Notes: generated from the letters alone by a model not told the origin. Positions 1 through 12,159 are shown, numbered from the stretch's first letter. The stretch is DNA of 64,000 nt from Chalara sp. BL73 (GCA_918026815.1 CAKJVC010000010.1:2544501-2608500); one strand, 5' to 3'. Made by a program: numbers and translations.

Positions 1-33
1 CTCAGAATCCCTCTGCAATCTCAGATTCGCGGC

Positions 34-1036
34 ATGGCCTTCTCCGCCATGTCTAAACGCCTTGAAGGCAAGACCATCGTCATCACCGGCGCTAGCTCTG
101 GCATTGGAAAGAGCACAGCCATTGAATTTGCGCGCACGAGCCCCAAGAACTTGAGGCTGATCTTGACGGCGAGAAGCTTTGATGCGCTGGAGCAGATTGC
201 GGAGGAGATTAAGAAGGAGGTCGGGGAGGGCGTAAAGGTCCTTCCGGTTAAGCTGGATGTGAGCAAGCCTGACGAGGTGAGGGAATTTGTCGGGAAATTA
301 CCGGAGGAGTGGAGGGAGATTGATGTGCTGGTGAACAATGCGTATGTCCTTCGCCTACTCTTCTAAGAACTCAAGTTCTGACAATCGGCAGAGGATTGGT
401 CAAAGGTGTCGCGAAGGCCCCAGAAATCGCGGAAGAAGACCTCAATATTATGTTTGCAACCAACGTCACTGGACTAATAAATATGACTCAAGCTGTTCTT
501 CCGATCTTCAAGAAGAGAGCAGATGGTGGAGCAGGAGATATCATCAACATTGGCAGTATTGCCGGACGAGAGCCATATATAGGGGGAAGCATATACTGTG
601 CGACAAAGGCCGCGATTAGAAGCTTCACGGAATCGTTACGGAAAGAATTGGTTGCCACACGAATCAGAATCATCGAAGTTGACCCTGGGCAGGTTGAGAC
701 TGTAAGTTGAGGATCCAATATTGTGGAGCAAGGCTGATGAAAAAAAAGAACTTCTCCGTTGTCAGATTTTACGGTGATAAGTCAAAGGCAGATGCTGTCT
801 ATGCGTAAGGTTCATATTCTAGATTTAGGAGAAATGCTGACCAAGATAGTGGTTGCGAACCTTTGACACCAGATGACATTGCGGAAGTCATCGTTTTTGC
901 TGCTGGCCGAAGAGAGAACGTCGTGTTGGCCGACACACTCATTTTCCCCAACCATCAGGTTTGTACTCTTTCTTTTCTCACAGATTGATGCTTACATGAG
1001 CAGGCATCTGCAACCGTCCTGCATAAGAAAGGATAA
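34..1036 (+). CDS. SDR family NADP-dependent oxidoreductase (YMR226C/YdfG type)
   Basis: Five exons by splice signals and phase: 34-341, 392-701, 749-804, 823-958, 1004-1036, giving 280 aa. A Rossmann start TGASSGIG lies near residue 15, NNAG near residue 103, the catalytic Ser in GSIAGRE and the YCATK (YxxxK) motif follow. The C-terminal VLADTLIFP segment is typical of the yeast YMR226C/bacterial YdfG group, cytosolic NADP-dependent dehydrogenases of L-allo-threonine, serine and related 3-hydroxy acids. The family assignment is firm; the substrate is inferred. The fourth intron boundary set (18-nt gap 805-822) is very short and is the weakest part of the model: the region 805-822 may instead be spliced differently. 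The start codon at 34 is near the window edge, so an upstream exon cannot be excluded. Confidence 0.85.
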
Positions 1037-2444
1037 ATACTTACTCGCTCATAAAATAGGCTGGTACCGGCAATGCTATGTACAGGAAACTTGTAAATAA
1101 GTCAGAATAGGTACAGAATATAGATCACCGATAGATGGACCATTGAGTCTACATAAGAGTCATACTTGCAATTAATGCTGATTAGATCTCTGAGCACTTG
1201 TACTGGTGCATTTTCCCATGAGGATCTATTCTTGTACGATACATCCACATCTCGTCCAGGCCAGGGTATCCTTCTGTGCAAATGGTAGGTCGGAAGATCA
1301 AGATTCACATTCCAGCAATTCTCAGAACATTGGGATATACTTGAGGAAGAGCTGGGACACAAATATACAACTTGTGATTCCGTGGTGCCATACTCCAGCA
1401 AAATGACATGTCCCACTAGTCCTCCCCTTTGGAATGATATATTTACCGTCTTTCCTGCACACACCGTATAGTTCTATTTTTTCAACACGAGCCATTTATA
1501 TGTGGGACCTTCTATCTCGCTACGTCAGGAGCAAGTGAAAGGGCATGGCATGGCATGGTCCCATTTTCTATAAAAGGGTGGAAATAACCAAGTAAAAAGG
1601 GTGACAAAAGCGAGAGTATGCCTCTCGCTTACACCCAGCTATCTAGGTAGCCTCGTCCATGACCGTAGTCGCAGGAATAGCTATATGGCTTCCACATCAC
1701 CTCCGAAACCTCCCACAAAAAAAAAAAAAAAAAGAAGCAATTTTTGCTGTTCACAGGTCGTACCCCTTTGTTCAAGTTAGAATGAGACGATGGGCACGTT
1801 TTTGAAATCGGCTACGTACGGGCTCGAACCGGGGATTCGGGAAATAAATGATTTTGATGTTATCAAAATCCCACGCTACCCCAACCGTCAGACAGGCGCC
1901 TTACAGATTTACGTGGCTGGCACTTACTGCTAACCGCTACACTATCTACAGGGCTCGTTAGCGATGCAATATGGGGCGGATGGAGGATGTATAAACGTAC
2001 ACAACCAATGCACTATTGAAGTGAAAGTTTGGTAAACGTTGTGCTTGGGAGGTATCATATATGGGTGATGTGTTCGCATGAGGGGTAGGGATGGAGTGGG
2101 GGAGGCGATTGGCGGTACGGTGTTTGATGTGTGGACACCTCGGTGTGTATACAGCTTTCTAGGTGAAAGTTAAGGTATCCAATCTTATATTGGAACGTTG
2201 CCATATACCACTTCCCAGTTGTTTTGAGCGAGGAAACTAAGCGCTTTCCTTCTCTAACCAACTCCCTACCGTTCCTCACCTTAAAGCGGAACGATTTTTT
2301 TCATGCAAGCGTTGTCACTCCCTGGGGAGATGTTGCCAATATGCACAGTGATAGTGCCATTCGTTGCATCGGATTCTATTTTTACAAGATTAATCTAGAT
2401 CTAGATCTACCTCTCAACATCATTCTCATGTATTTCTACATGTC
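1037..2444. other. Intergenic region without a protein gene
   Basis: No coding sequence is supported here. It lies between the ends of two convergent genes (SDR on +, GH131 on -). The only structured content is the Pol III-like element listed separately at 1717-1950. Confidence 0.6.
1717..1950 (-). ncRNA. Candidate Pol III unit: tRNA-like A box, B box and T17 terminator
   Basis: On the minus strand an A-box match (TAGTGTAGCGG, 1944-1934) is followed by a B-box match (GGTTCGAGCCC, 1830-1820) and then a run of 17 T (1733-1717), a strong Pol III stop. Between the boxes lies a perfect 9-bp inverted repeat with a 3-nt loop (1850-1870). The A-to-B spacing, about 100 nt, is too long for an ordinary intronless tRNA. 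I could not fold a complete acceptor stem, and only three T-stem pairs form. It may be a decayed or intron-bearing tRNA, a SINE-like element, or an unrecognised small RNA. I see no SRP RNA or RNase P signature. Confidence 0.35.
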
Positions 2445-3522
2445 TCAGGCACCACAGAGACTTATACAACCATCCTCCGAATCCTCCAAAAGTACCCCGC
2501 CATAGAGGATGCCCTCCGTGATTCCGGCTTCTTGAAATCCCTCCTTAGTGATATCTGTCAAGCCTTCACCAGTGGGTTTCTTTAACAGACCGAAATGATA
2601 TTGGCCACGGCCGCTGACATCGTTTGGTAAGGCGTCAGTGGCAGGAACGAGAGTGGCGTTGTCTTGTGAGTAGAAAACCTGTGTCGTACTACGCCTTCAT
2701 GTTAGCGCTGTCATCGCTCATACAGACCAAAGAGTGAGGAGTCCAGTTTAGATTGATGGCATCTGTTACGGCACGCAACAGAGACATATTTTATCAGTGC
2801 CAAGAGAGACTTACTTATTGTTAAAGTCCAATGTAAGTGCATAATTATGCCAAACGTTTTCGGTGAACGGTACAACATGCAGATCCGTCACAGCTTTAAC
2901 ATTACTCTGTAGGATCAAACGCTCGCCATCCTCGCCCTCTCGACCAATAATCGTTCCGGTCTTCAGTACAAATTGGTTCGTGCTGAAATCCGCAGATTCA
3001 AGAAACACCAGCTGGTACTCATGCGTGTAGTTCAATTCTCGAGCTGGATCGCGACGCAGAGAGAAATGGAGGGTCTTGACGCCTATTGTTGAAGGATCGG
3101 ACCCGTTGTTCGAGGCGGGAAGTAGCTCGGCGCGGCGGAATCCCGTCTGGTTGTTGAAGATTGACGCGTCCGAAATAGTTACTTCGATGGGAACGGAAAT
3201 GTTTTTATCAAACTGGGGGCATCAGCAGTGTAGAGATCGTGTACGAGTAGGAATTTTTTACAATTGTGGGTGGGACAGTAGGAAACTGAATTATCTGGCT
3301 CCACGAGAGACCTTTGAAATTGTTAGCTCTAGAGATTCCTAGGTAATATGGTATATTCTGACCTGCTCCGAAGACATTATCTGGATTATACTTGCTGGCT
3401 GGGGTATCAAAGGTATCTGGCGTGCTTCCTTTGGGAACGCGGCCATCAAATTGAATTGCGCATCGTTGTGCCGAGGCAGTTGCTGAGAGCAGCAGAAGCA
3501 AAGAAACTATTTTTGACGCCAT
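2445..3522 (-). CDS. Secreted glycoside hydrolase family 131 (beta-glucanase)
   Basis: Four exons, in coding order 3522-3363, 3311-3262, 3212-2815 and 2688-2445, give 283 aa. The first ~19 residues form a signal peptide (MASKIVSLLLLLSATASAQ). The mature protein begins with the GH131 pattern FDGRVP and continues through LSWSQIIQFPTVPP, GFRRAELLP, HEYQLVFLESADF, NQFVLKTGT and the C-terminal GQYHFGLLKKP and ILYGGV segments. GH131 enzymes are fungal extracellular beta-1,3/1,6- and 1,4-glucanases of biomass decay. No CBM1 module is seen. Intron 3312-3362 is 51 nt, in frame and free of stops, so retention would add 17 residues. A start five codons upstream (3537) is possible; the chosen one gives the cleaner signal peptide. 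Confidence 0.85.
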
Positions 3523-4199
3523 TGAAATTATATACAAACAAAACTGAGAGAAGAATAATGAATAATATTCGATTTATTAAAGCATCGTGACCTATATATG
3601 CAGCAGGATGAATTGCCGGCTTGCTCGGATATGCTTCATTTAAATTAAGTTCTCCCTTTGTACCAAGGGGATGGCCCCTTTAATGTCATACAAGATCAAA
3701 AGTCAATTAAGTAGAGCAGTGTGCGACCTGAAACCTGAATACTAGCCCAAACTTAGTCGATTTGAAAAGCAATGGCCAACCCGCGGCTCAATGAAACTTC
3801 AACTAATGCAGCAGAAAACATACTTTCACTATGAGGAAAACTAGTGAGCCTAAAGGTAACGAATCGTAAAACGACACAATAAAGCCAGGATCCGAAGAAA
3901 TAAAATCATCTCTAGATTTGATCTCAATCGGCGCAAATGTATATGTAGAGTTTTCAGGAGGTGTTGGGTGTCTCGGAAGATTACACCCATGTTCGTATGG
4001 GACAATAGTTCTGCCGTTCCGGATGACGTTGGCGGGGTACCGCCTGCTAAACTCCTGATGTTCCTGAGACGCGCCGTCTGAACTTAACTGAAAGTTAGGG
4101 ATCAGATGAAAACAATTTCAACCGACATCTTCTGTAGGTCTTTCCGTCGCGGACCTTTTACCAAGTGGGTCAATCCCAGAATCTTGGACATCCTCCAAA
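3523..4199. other. Divergent promoter region of GH131 and UCH genes
   Basis: AT-rich spacer between two divergently transcribed genes. No ORF, RNA gene or repeat is supported. Confidence 0.5.
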
Positions 4200-5089
4200 A
4201 TGGCAGAAGCACATGAGTCTGCTGGTGCCGTTGACAATCCGGATGTCCCAAAGGGACGGAAGGCGTTCGTACCGCTTGGTTTGTCAACCCTCCGTCCCAC
4301 CGCCTGATTCTATGTTGACGGTAGTTCTTAGAGAATAACCCCGAGGTAATGAGCTCCCTTGTTCACAAGCTTGGTCTCTCTCCAACCCTCGCCTTCCACG
4401 ATGTCTGGAGCATCGACGATCCTGAAATGCTGTCGTTTGTTCCTCGACCTGCCAGCGCCCTTCTCCTCGTCTTCCCAGTCTCAAAAACATACGAAATCTC
4501 TCGCATGCAAGAAGACAATGACAAAGAGGTATATGAAGGCAAGGGAGCAGAGGAGCCAGTCATTTGGTATAAGCAGACAATTCGAAATGCATGCGGCCTG
4601 ATCGGCGTTCTGCATGCGGTCAGCAATGGCAATTCGAGAGGGTTCGTTGGTATGTTGTAAAAGGTCTAAGCCACACTGCTAAAGAAGATGCTAATGCATC
4701 TTATAGAATCAGGATCCGACCTTGACAAGCTCATAAAGGACGCCACGCCACTTGCTCCCGTTGAACGAGCTGACCTGTTATACAACTCTCAAGCATTAGA
4801 GAGTGCACACCAAGGCGCTGCGTCAGCAGGGCAAAGCAATGCTCCAGCTGCAGAAGACAACATTGATCTACACTACGTATGTTTCGTAAAGGACGAGAAG
4901 AGTAACCTATGGGAGCTAGATGGACGAAGAAAAGGACCTCTGAATAGAGGTGCATTAGGGGAAAGCGAAGACGTCTTGAGTGACAGAGCATTGGACTTGG
5001 GACCTAGAAAGTTCTTGGCGAGGGAGGCGGAAGCTGGAGGTGGAGAGCTGCGTTTTAGCTTGATCACCCTTGCTCCGAGTTTTGAGTGA
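4200..5089 (+). CDS. yuh1: Ubiquitin carboxyl-terminal hydrolase (peptidase C12, Yuh1/UCHL3 type)
   Basis: Exons 4200-4278, 4332-4649 and 4707-5089 give 259 aa. After about 20 variable residues comes the FVPLENNPEVM start of the UCH fold. The oxyanion Gln and catalytic Cys sit in QTIRNACG (about residue 110-117), the catalytic His in DLHYVCF and the Asp in WELDGRRKGP. All four active-site positions are present. Length matches the Yuh1/UCHL3 subgroup rather than the longer UCH37 group. The enzyme removes small adducts from ubiquitin or Rub1/NEDD8 C termini in cytosol or nucleus. The Arg in QTIRNACG replaces the more usual Gly. An initial exon is required because the 4349 ATG lies inside the domain. 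Confidence 0.9.
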
Positions 5090-5569
5090 GGTTACGCTTC
5101 ACTACAGAGAATGTTATCATTGAATTGCAAGCACCTCCAGAGGTGAATCATACAAGGCTTCTCTCTATATAGTGAAGCGCAGGGCCTTCAAGAGAATCGC
5201 GAGAGTGACGTAGTGAAGGGTATTTGTCCCTACGAGATAGCTCTAGCTTGGGAATAAGATCCATGAAGTGCTTATACCTTGTTGTTACTCTTTCTATCTC
5301 GTCTAGAAATTGGCTACCCTTCATTTCAGCAAACCTTGAAGATTCTGATGGCTTTATTATCTCCACAGCAAGCAAGGCTGCGAATACATCACTTGCGTCA
5401 TGAGGCTGACAATCGAGAAGCGGGCGCTAGCGGAAAGACCACCCGTCACCAGAGTTATCAGCCGTTTTAGAAAGCTCGTGGTTTTGTCTTTAAAATATGG
5501 TGTCTAAACTCTTATAAAAAGTATATGCGGTTCACTTCTAGTCTTCTCTTTCGCCCCAGTCTGCTCAAC
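5090..5569. other. Intergenic region upstream of pdx3
   Basis: No gene is supported. A TATA-like run (TTATAAAAAG, about 5513-5522) lies roughly 50 nt before the pdx3 start. Confidence 0.5.
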
Positions 5570-6404
5570 ATGGCTTTACACCCACCGCCAAACACCTCCA
5601 AATTAATATGTTGGTCTACCTACCCCTCTACCCCGCGATTGCAGCCCCCATTACATTTTGAGAAAGCTCACTAGTTTGCAAAGTCGCGCCGGCAAATGAC
5701 AATACCAATTCGCAGGCAGAGCAGTTTACCAGAGGTTCATTAGAGAGGAATCAATTGGATTCGGATCCATTCAAACAATTCCACGAATGGTTCTCTCACG
5801 CCCAGTCTGTACATGCTTCTCTTATTTCTTATCAATCAACGCTAACAGCGACGTATGCAGATCAAGTAAAGTCTACCATCCAGAAACGGTCTGCCTATCA
5901 ACTGCTTCTCTACCTTCGGGCAGAGTTAGCGCGCGAATGGTGTACCTTAAAGAGCTTGATTCCAAAGGATTCGTCATCTACAGCAATTTTGGCACCTCTA
6001 AGAAATCCGCAGACCTCAAATCCAACACCTGGGCATCTTTGACTTTTTGGTGGCAGGACCTCGAGCGACAAGTACGAGTGGAAGGTACAACACAACGACT
6101 TACAGAGGCAGAAAGCCAGGTATACTTTGACACAAGGATACGGGGGTCCCGAATAGGCGCGTGGGCAAGTCGCCAAAGCCAGGTACTAGATGGGAGGGAG
6201 CAGTTGGAAGGTTGGGTGAATGATATCGAGAAGAAATTCGAGGGGGAGGACAAGATTCCTGTGCCGGAGTTTTGGGGCGGATTGAGGATTAAGCCCGAGA
6301 TGGTGGAGTTTTGGCAGGGGAGGGAGAGTAGACTGCATGATCGATTTCAGTATACAAAGATTGAGGGAGAAGACGGTTGGAAGATTGAGAGATTGAGCCC
6401 GTAA
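5570..6404 (+). CDS. pdx3: Pyridoxamine/pyridoxine 5'-phosphate oxidase
   Basis: Exons 5570-5609, 5675-5804 and 5861-6404 give 237 aa. The protein reads through FHEWFSHAQ, LPSGRVSARM, GFVIYSNFGTSKK, RQVRVEG, RGSRIGAWASRQS, WGGLRIKPEMVEFWQG and RLHDRF, the conserved FMN- and PLP-binding blocks of PNPOx in the right order and at the usual length. It oxidises pyridoxamine-P and pyridoxine-P to pyridoxal 5'-phosphate, the last step of vitamin B6 salvage. The donor at 5805 is GTCTGT; it restores phase where the more obvious GTACAT at 5809 would not. The short first exon (13 codons) was chosen because it joins in phase to the conserved N-terminal segment and follows a TATA-like run. Confidence 0.92.
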
Positions 6405-7607
6405 GGTATGGGTGAGGTATGTGTTCAGACTGGCCTTTTCATTTGTAACCATGATCGACTTCGTGAAAATTACATTACGTGGATATATGCAACCCTCGAC
6501 GATTTGTTGTGGAGAGAAAGGCGGTCATCGAATTAATTCCAAAGTCAGAATTTGGCCGAGATATGGCTTTGGTTTAAGCCATTCCAATACCTCACCAGCA
6601 TTGGCTCTTCGTGAGTCGTTCTTCACGCCTTCTTTGTTCTGCACCTGGTACTGTATTGTTGTTCAGCCATCATTATGGTGCTGAACTGCCGCCAGCCATT
6701 CCTTCCAGCCTTGCATGTTATGAGGTTCAGGAGCATATAAGCCTGCTTGAGCTCCGTGGCATATTCTCTTACCAATTTCGTCAAAACCGTTGCACCAGAG
6801 GCTGTGCGATCTGCAATTAGTAACGCCATGAGTATGATCTTAAAGCAGGGAGCGGAGTCCAACATCCGGACTTTAATCATTTTCTACAAGAGGAGCTTGT
6901 AATAGCAACTGCCGGCTACTCTGCTGTCTTGGTTGTGTTTGTTGGTCAAACTGATTGATAGTTGTAGGACCCGTAGTCCAATCAATAATTATCTTCCACC
7001 GTGACTCCACAAATTCCCAGAAACGGAAAACATTGACTATCTCCCCCCCCCCACCGACCTCCGTGATATCCACCAGCACAACATTACCTCCTTCCATACT
7101 TTATATTATATACTAATTTAAACGCTACCGCCGCTTCGAGAAAACAATTCAACCGCTTCTAGGAAATGTTAACTAGACTCTCTGCGTTACCAGATTGGTC
7201 AGAAACCCGAACCCGACCTTCTAGCCAATCATTACGCCGTCATTTTCGGTCTCAGTTCTACATACATAGATTTTGCAATAATAAATATATCAGACAAGCG
7301 TGGTGAAGACCGCCATTTCCCAGACCGAGTTGATACGTATAGGTCCCCGTATTGGTAGTTTAGTTCCGTCCATAGAGCTTACAAGCGCTCTCAATGGATC
7401 GAAGTCCGAGGATGGCCCATTTGTGGTAAATGTTCTGGGATCAAGTTGATGCATGGGTGGAAGTGCAAACAATGGATCGTGATAGCTGGAAAGTGTATAT
7501 AAAGGTCGTCGGTCCCTGATTTCCGAACTCATCTCCATTTAAGAAACAGAACTCTAGAGTCGAAACAAATTCTAGCTACACTTTAGCCTAACCACAATCG
7601 AAACAAT
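6405..7607. other. Intergenic region upstream of the alcohol dehydrogenase
   Basis: About 1.2 kb without a supported gene. It contains a C-rich run near 7041-7052 and a TATA box at 7496-7503. Confidence 0.5.
7496..7503 (+). promoter_or_regulatory. TATA box of the alcohol dehydrogenase gene
   Basis: TATATAAA lies 105 nt before the ATG at 7608, a normal distance in filamentous ascomycetes. Confidence 0.5.
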
Positions 7608-8809
7608 ATGGCTCTCCCTAAGACCTTCAAAGCTGCTCGTTTCGAAGCCGCAAATGCAGATTTGAAAATTGTGGATGTGCCTTTGGTTGAACCTAAGCAA
7701 GGAGAAGTTCTCATGAAGGTCCTTGCTACAGGAGTTTGCGGAAGCGATCATTTTGCACAAGATGGGTCTTTCGGCTCTCAATAGTCTGTCCCTCTGTCCT
7801 CTTTAGCTACTCAATTAACGAATATATCTACTAATAAGCATAGTCCTCTCACCCCAGGTCACGAAGCAATCGGCGACGTGGTAGCAGTAGGCCCAGGAGA
7901 ATCACGCTGGAAAGTCGGTGACCGCATCGGCGCAGGCTGGCACGGCGGCCACGATGGTACATGTAGAGAGTGCCAGCGTGGTATCTTCCAAATGTGCCAA
8001 AACGGCACTGTGAATGGAATTTACCGCGATGGAGGATGTTTGTCTTCCTCTTCTTATCACCCGTACTATCCGTACTAATGATACAGACGCGCAATATGTG
8101 CTCCTCCGTAGCGAAGCAGTTGTTAAAATTCCCATAACGGTCGATCCCGTAACCGCGGCACCGCTGCTGTGTGCCGGAGTCACAGTTTTCAATGCCCTGC
8201 GGCAGGCTAATATCCTAGAAGGCGAGTTGGTCGTGGTCCAAGGACTTGGTGGTCTTGGTCACCTAGCTGTCCAGTATGCGCATAAGATGGGTTTCCGCGT
8301 CGCCGTTGCGTCAGGTTCCAAGTCTAAGGAGAACCTTGCGAGGGAGCTGGGAGCTGATCATTATATTGATGAAAGCAAAGCGAGCGTTGTTGAGGCTCTG
8401 CAATCTTTGGGTGGCGCGGCGTGCGCGCTGGCTACTGCACCGAATCCAGATATTATTGGGAAGTTGGTCGCTGGACTGCAACCGAGAGGGAAACTTGTTG
8501 TTCTTGCTCGTATGTGTTTCTATCCACGATTTTATTTTACTTTATAATTATTTTGGTTATGTCCTAGAACTGACGGAACTAGCTGTTGGCGATATCAAGG
8601 TCGATACTACAGCCCTGATCTTAGGAGGACTACAAGTAAGCGGATGGCCATCCGGAAGCGCGACCGATAGTGAGGAGGCGATTGAGTTCGCAGAGAAAAA
8701 GAACGTGACTTGTATTATCGAGAGATTTCCTCTCGCGAAGGCGCACCAGGCTCTTGGTCATACAGTGAGTGGGAAGGCGAGGTTCCGGAGTGTTATTGTG
8801 GTCGAGTAA
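7608..8809 (+). CDS. Zinc-type alcohol dehydrogenase (MDR superfamily)
   Basis: Exons 7608-7783, 7844-8037, 8087-8509 and 8583-8809 give 339 aa. The catalytic zinc site is GVCGSD near residue 45 and PGHEAIG near residue 63. The nucleotide fold carries GLGGLGHLAVQ. The C-terminal half has VGDIKVDTTALI and GWPSGSATDSEEAIEFAEK, as in fungal MDR dehydrogenases of the AdhP-like group. The structural-zinc lobe reads GGHDGTCRECQRGIFQMC: the first of the four expected Cys is Asp. The last intron was ended at 8582, which restores the conserved LAPVGD sequence; an acceptor 15 nt earlier also stays in frame. The gene runs tail-to-tail into a transcription factor, 53 nt away. Substrate unknown. Confidence 0.88.
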
Positions 8810-8862
8810 CTCTCGGAGATGAGGAATGTCTAATCGTAAAGGTTCTATGACATAGAAGTATC

Positions 8863-10758
8863 TCACAAGCATATAGAATTCAAGTGGTCTGCCGTATGCC
8901 CTCCTTCGTCTTCCATACTTAACATCTTCTCGAGAACATCTGTCCAGATGATTTTACATCTCACATCACAATCACTCTCCAACCACACAACACTCATCAA
9001 TGGCTCTTTAACTGCCTTCCATCTTTCGAGTCCCATTCTTTTACACAATCTTGCAAGCGTGTTTATAAACCATGTAAAATTGGTCCTTCCAGTGGAGGCA
9101 GATGCACCTGAAAAGAGGCACCATAGAAGAACACTTCCTAAAACTTTATCTGTGCTTATATCGAAATATTCAAAATCGAAGTTTAATAAAGAACTTTGAA
9201 TATGATCTGATAGCCGACCGTTGACTTTCAAAGTTATGGGGATGTCCCTGAGGACAAGCTTAACATAAATGAGGCCAGCAAACCTACATGCTTGTCTTAT
9301 AGCCCAGTTCTCAACAGAGCCGGGAGGTGGTTGGCCCACACTAGCCTTGCTAAGTTGGAGCTCGATGAAGAAGACACGGTCTCCAAACATCGCTTGGTCC
9401 AATTTTTGCGCCGCCGTCGGAGACTGTGAGAGGGAGGATATGAAGGCAGTTAGAGAAATCATATCGCTGAAGGCGTCAAAAAGAGTTGAACCGATAATCT
9501 GAGCCGAGAGATCTCTTTGCTGAGTTGCTGCGATGAGCGAGGGAGAGGGTATATTGGCTGAGAGTGGAAGCGAGGACTTTAAGACTTCAGGCGATATAAT
9601 GGTTGTCGGCCACCTGAAGCGGTTCCGGCCACAGAAGTCTAGAGGGTCGCAGATATCGAGCCATACCAAGATGCGGATGATGATAAGATCAAGTCCATCC
9701 GTCCAATTATCACCACGGAGTTGGACGATCCTCTCTAAGCCAGAAAGGTGGAGTCGACAATGTTCTATATCGCCATTCAGACACTGCCTGTATCAGCAAA
9801 AATCTTGGACTCTCTCCGCAAAAGTAGTCAAGTGAAATACCTCTTCAATAGCAAGACACGCGACAGCCGCCACAGTCTCATTATTTATGGCCAGCGACTT
9901 ATCGCTCATTCGTCTATTGATCTGACTAATCGCATATCCGCGGCTCATGTCGAGCAGACCTTGGCCTGTCTGACCATGGCGAGCTGCGTAGTGTCCTGCA
10001 GAGAGAATGAGTATTGCAGCCATCATTACTGGATCGCTCATGGCGCGAGAGAGCCAAGTTGGTGTTGGGGAGACGGGCATGTTTTTTGGTAACACAGCCG
10101 TTGCGTCTTTGGTGAAAACTTTAGTTAGCTACTAACTATAACATCCGCAAAAGAAGTCAGGAACGGGGAGTTGCATCCGAAGACTTAAAGAATGCCAGTC
10201 AACAACGAAGGGAGAAGAGAATTGAGATGTGGACGGACAGTGATGGATCAGGATTTGAGACTGCGGGTTACCGCTGTCCGGGAGGAGGGAAAAAGTGCCA
10301 AATACATTTTGGCTTCCATATCCGGGTATCTTAACGTTCTGGTGGTAGATACTACCGAGGTTATTTGGTGTATTGTGAAGAAGGAAAGTTGCATCAACAT
10401 CGTATACTCCGCGATATGTCGACGAGATCAGGCCAGCTTGTTCTTCCCAGGGAAGATTTTTTAAAGACTTGACCGAATGGGTATCGAAACTAGAGGGAGA
10501 ACCAGTCTCTCTTCTAATTCTCGTTATCGGGGTTGATTCGTTATCACGTAAGAGATATGGCGCCATGGAAGCGGAGGACTTTCTGGTTGTCGTCCTGGTT
10601 TCAGCATGCGGATATCCTTCTTGATTCTTTTTAGCCTTTGACTGCTTCCTCCTCGACTCACGCATCACATGCGACCTGACCAAAGTCAACTGAAATTCTC
10701 TCTCATCTTGGTCTGTAAACCCCGCGGTCGAGTCAATGAACTGAAATTGAGGCGGCAT
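8863..10758 (-). CDS. Fungal transcription factor of the zinc-cluster-less (DUF3468/Fungal_trans_2) type
   Basis: Exons in coding order 10758-10185, 10118-9841 and 9783-8863 give 590 aa. The N terminus (QFQFIDSTAG, then RSHVMRESRRKQ) is the usual opening of a large ascomycete group that has the regulatory domain but no Zn2Cys6 cluster; I see no Cys-rich binuclear motif here or upstream. The middle contains MSDPVMMAAILILSAGHYA and LNGDIEHCRLHLSGLERIVQLRG, matching the helical Fungal_trans_2 domain. It probably acts in the nucleus through partners. The gene converges on the alcohol dehydrogenase. The second junction (9783/9841) is firm; the first is less sure, because the donor at 10184 was selected only by phase. 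The ATG at 10758 is the first in frame. Confidence 0.78.
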
Positions 10759-12159
10759 GACCAATTTCAGTGTGCAACGTTCACGGGACGCAATGGTCTC
10801 ACAACTTGCTCCGCATTTTATTCTCTTCAGGAGAAAAGTTGGGCGCTAAGGCGGAACCCTTTCAAGATTATTGTTTAAAAACACAAGACGGAGTTAAGGA
10901 GCTTACTGCCAAGATTCGACAGATGGTTTCTCAGCCTCTGCATGAACGTTCGCAGCTAAAAAAAAACGAAGGTTTTCAGTATCGGACATAATCCATTTTG
11001 ATCTAAGAAGTGAAAGCTGAAATCACCATGGTGATGGACAATATCAAATATCAAGTTGGTTCTCGCGGTCACGTGTTACAACATCATGAGTTGTTCTTGT
11101 CAGGAATCGGCTTACGTGAGTATGCCAAGGAGCTAGAGCAGCTCACGTACACACAGATTACAGCCGTAATTGTAGAAATCAATCACCATCATATCGCTAT
11201 TCCAAGCCTGTATTCCATCGCCGTGATACCCTCACAGATCTTCTAATTGATTCCCTGCTTAATACCTCCTATTTCTGACAGTTCTGGGCTACTCAAAAAC
11301 CATGTACAACCGCCCTCTATGTTTACTCATGGTCATGTTTTCAACTCAAGAACCTGCTTCGATCAGTGAGTAAAGTCATGCGTGGGCAGCAGATATAGCG
11401 AACTCTTTCGGGACTCGCCTTGGAAGATCAATTCGAGGCAAGTATAGCCTTGAGTTCGCCGAGTCTTCTACTCTTGTGAGAGTGCAGTTCAATCATATCA
11501 GCGAAGTAGTTTAATATAGCATGCCAAATGACCATTTCAGTCATGTTTGCTGATATTGTCGAATCTGATATGTAATACTTCGGCCAAGAGACCCTGCAGT
11601 TTGCTTCGTGGCTGGTCCATGCTCATACGGGAAGTTTTTTGTCTCACGTTATGGTCGCTTGCATGCTATTGTTTCCTGAAGATACTGAAGAATTCTTCTT
11701 GAAACTATTTCGGGTAACACTGCCAACTCATAGTCGAACCATTTTCTGATGAATGCACTGCAAAATTTGCCCAGCGATAAGGCAGCCTTATTCTACAGGA
11801 GACGTTGTGGAAACAACTTTAAATGGTCAATTATAATTACTATAGACACGTATGTATGCTTAATGAGCTTTGCACATAATCTCGATTCTCTAGATTGCCA
11901 CCAGCCCGCTGTCCTATGATTTGTGAGGCTACAGCGTGAGAAAACTGTTTGCAGTCTCCGAAGCCTTCAAGCTACGTAGCAATCAGCAACAGAGACACAT
12001 GTACTTCACAGTGTGACCTTCGGTTACACTGCGGCCACTTGGCATACGCCGCTATGCGAAGATAGTTGCTTGTCTGTCTAGGATATATTGCTAATGATAT
12101 CCTGACATGGGGTTTACATTGATTCTCCTTCTATACTTATTCAACTAGCCTAAAAAAAA
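10759..12159. other. Intergenic region
   Basis: About 1.4 kb between divergently transcribed genes. No ORF with recognisable family features, no tRNA and no repeat were found. Confidence 0.5.

Noticed and set aside
1820..1944. Standard tRNA gene
   Set aside because: A and B boxes exist, but no acceptor stem pairs and the T stem has only three pairs.
5805..5860. Apparent frameshift in pdx3
   Set aside because: A GTCTGT donor at 5805 restores phase and the conserved sequence, so this is an ordinary 56-nt intron.
10770..11250. Short plus-strand frames upstream of the transcription factor
   Set aside because: No family features; likely 5' region of the minus-strand gene.
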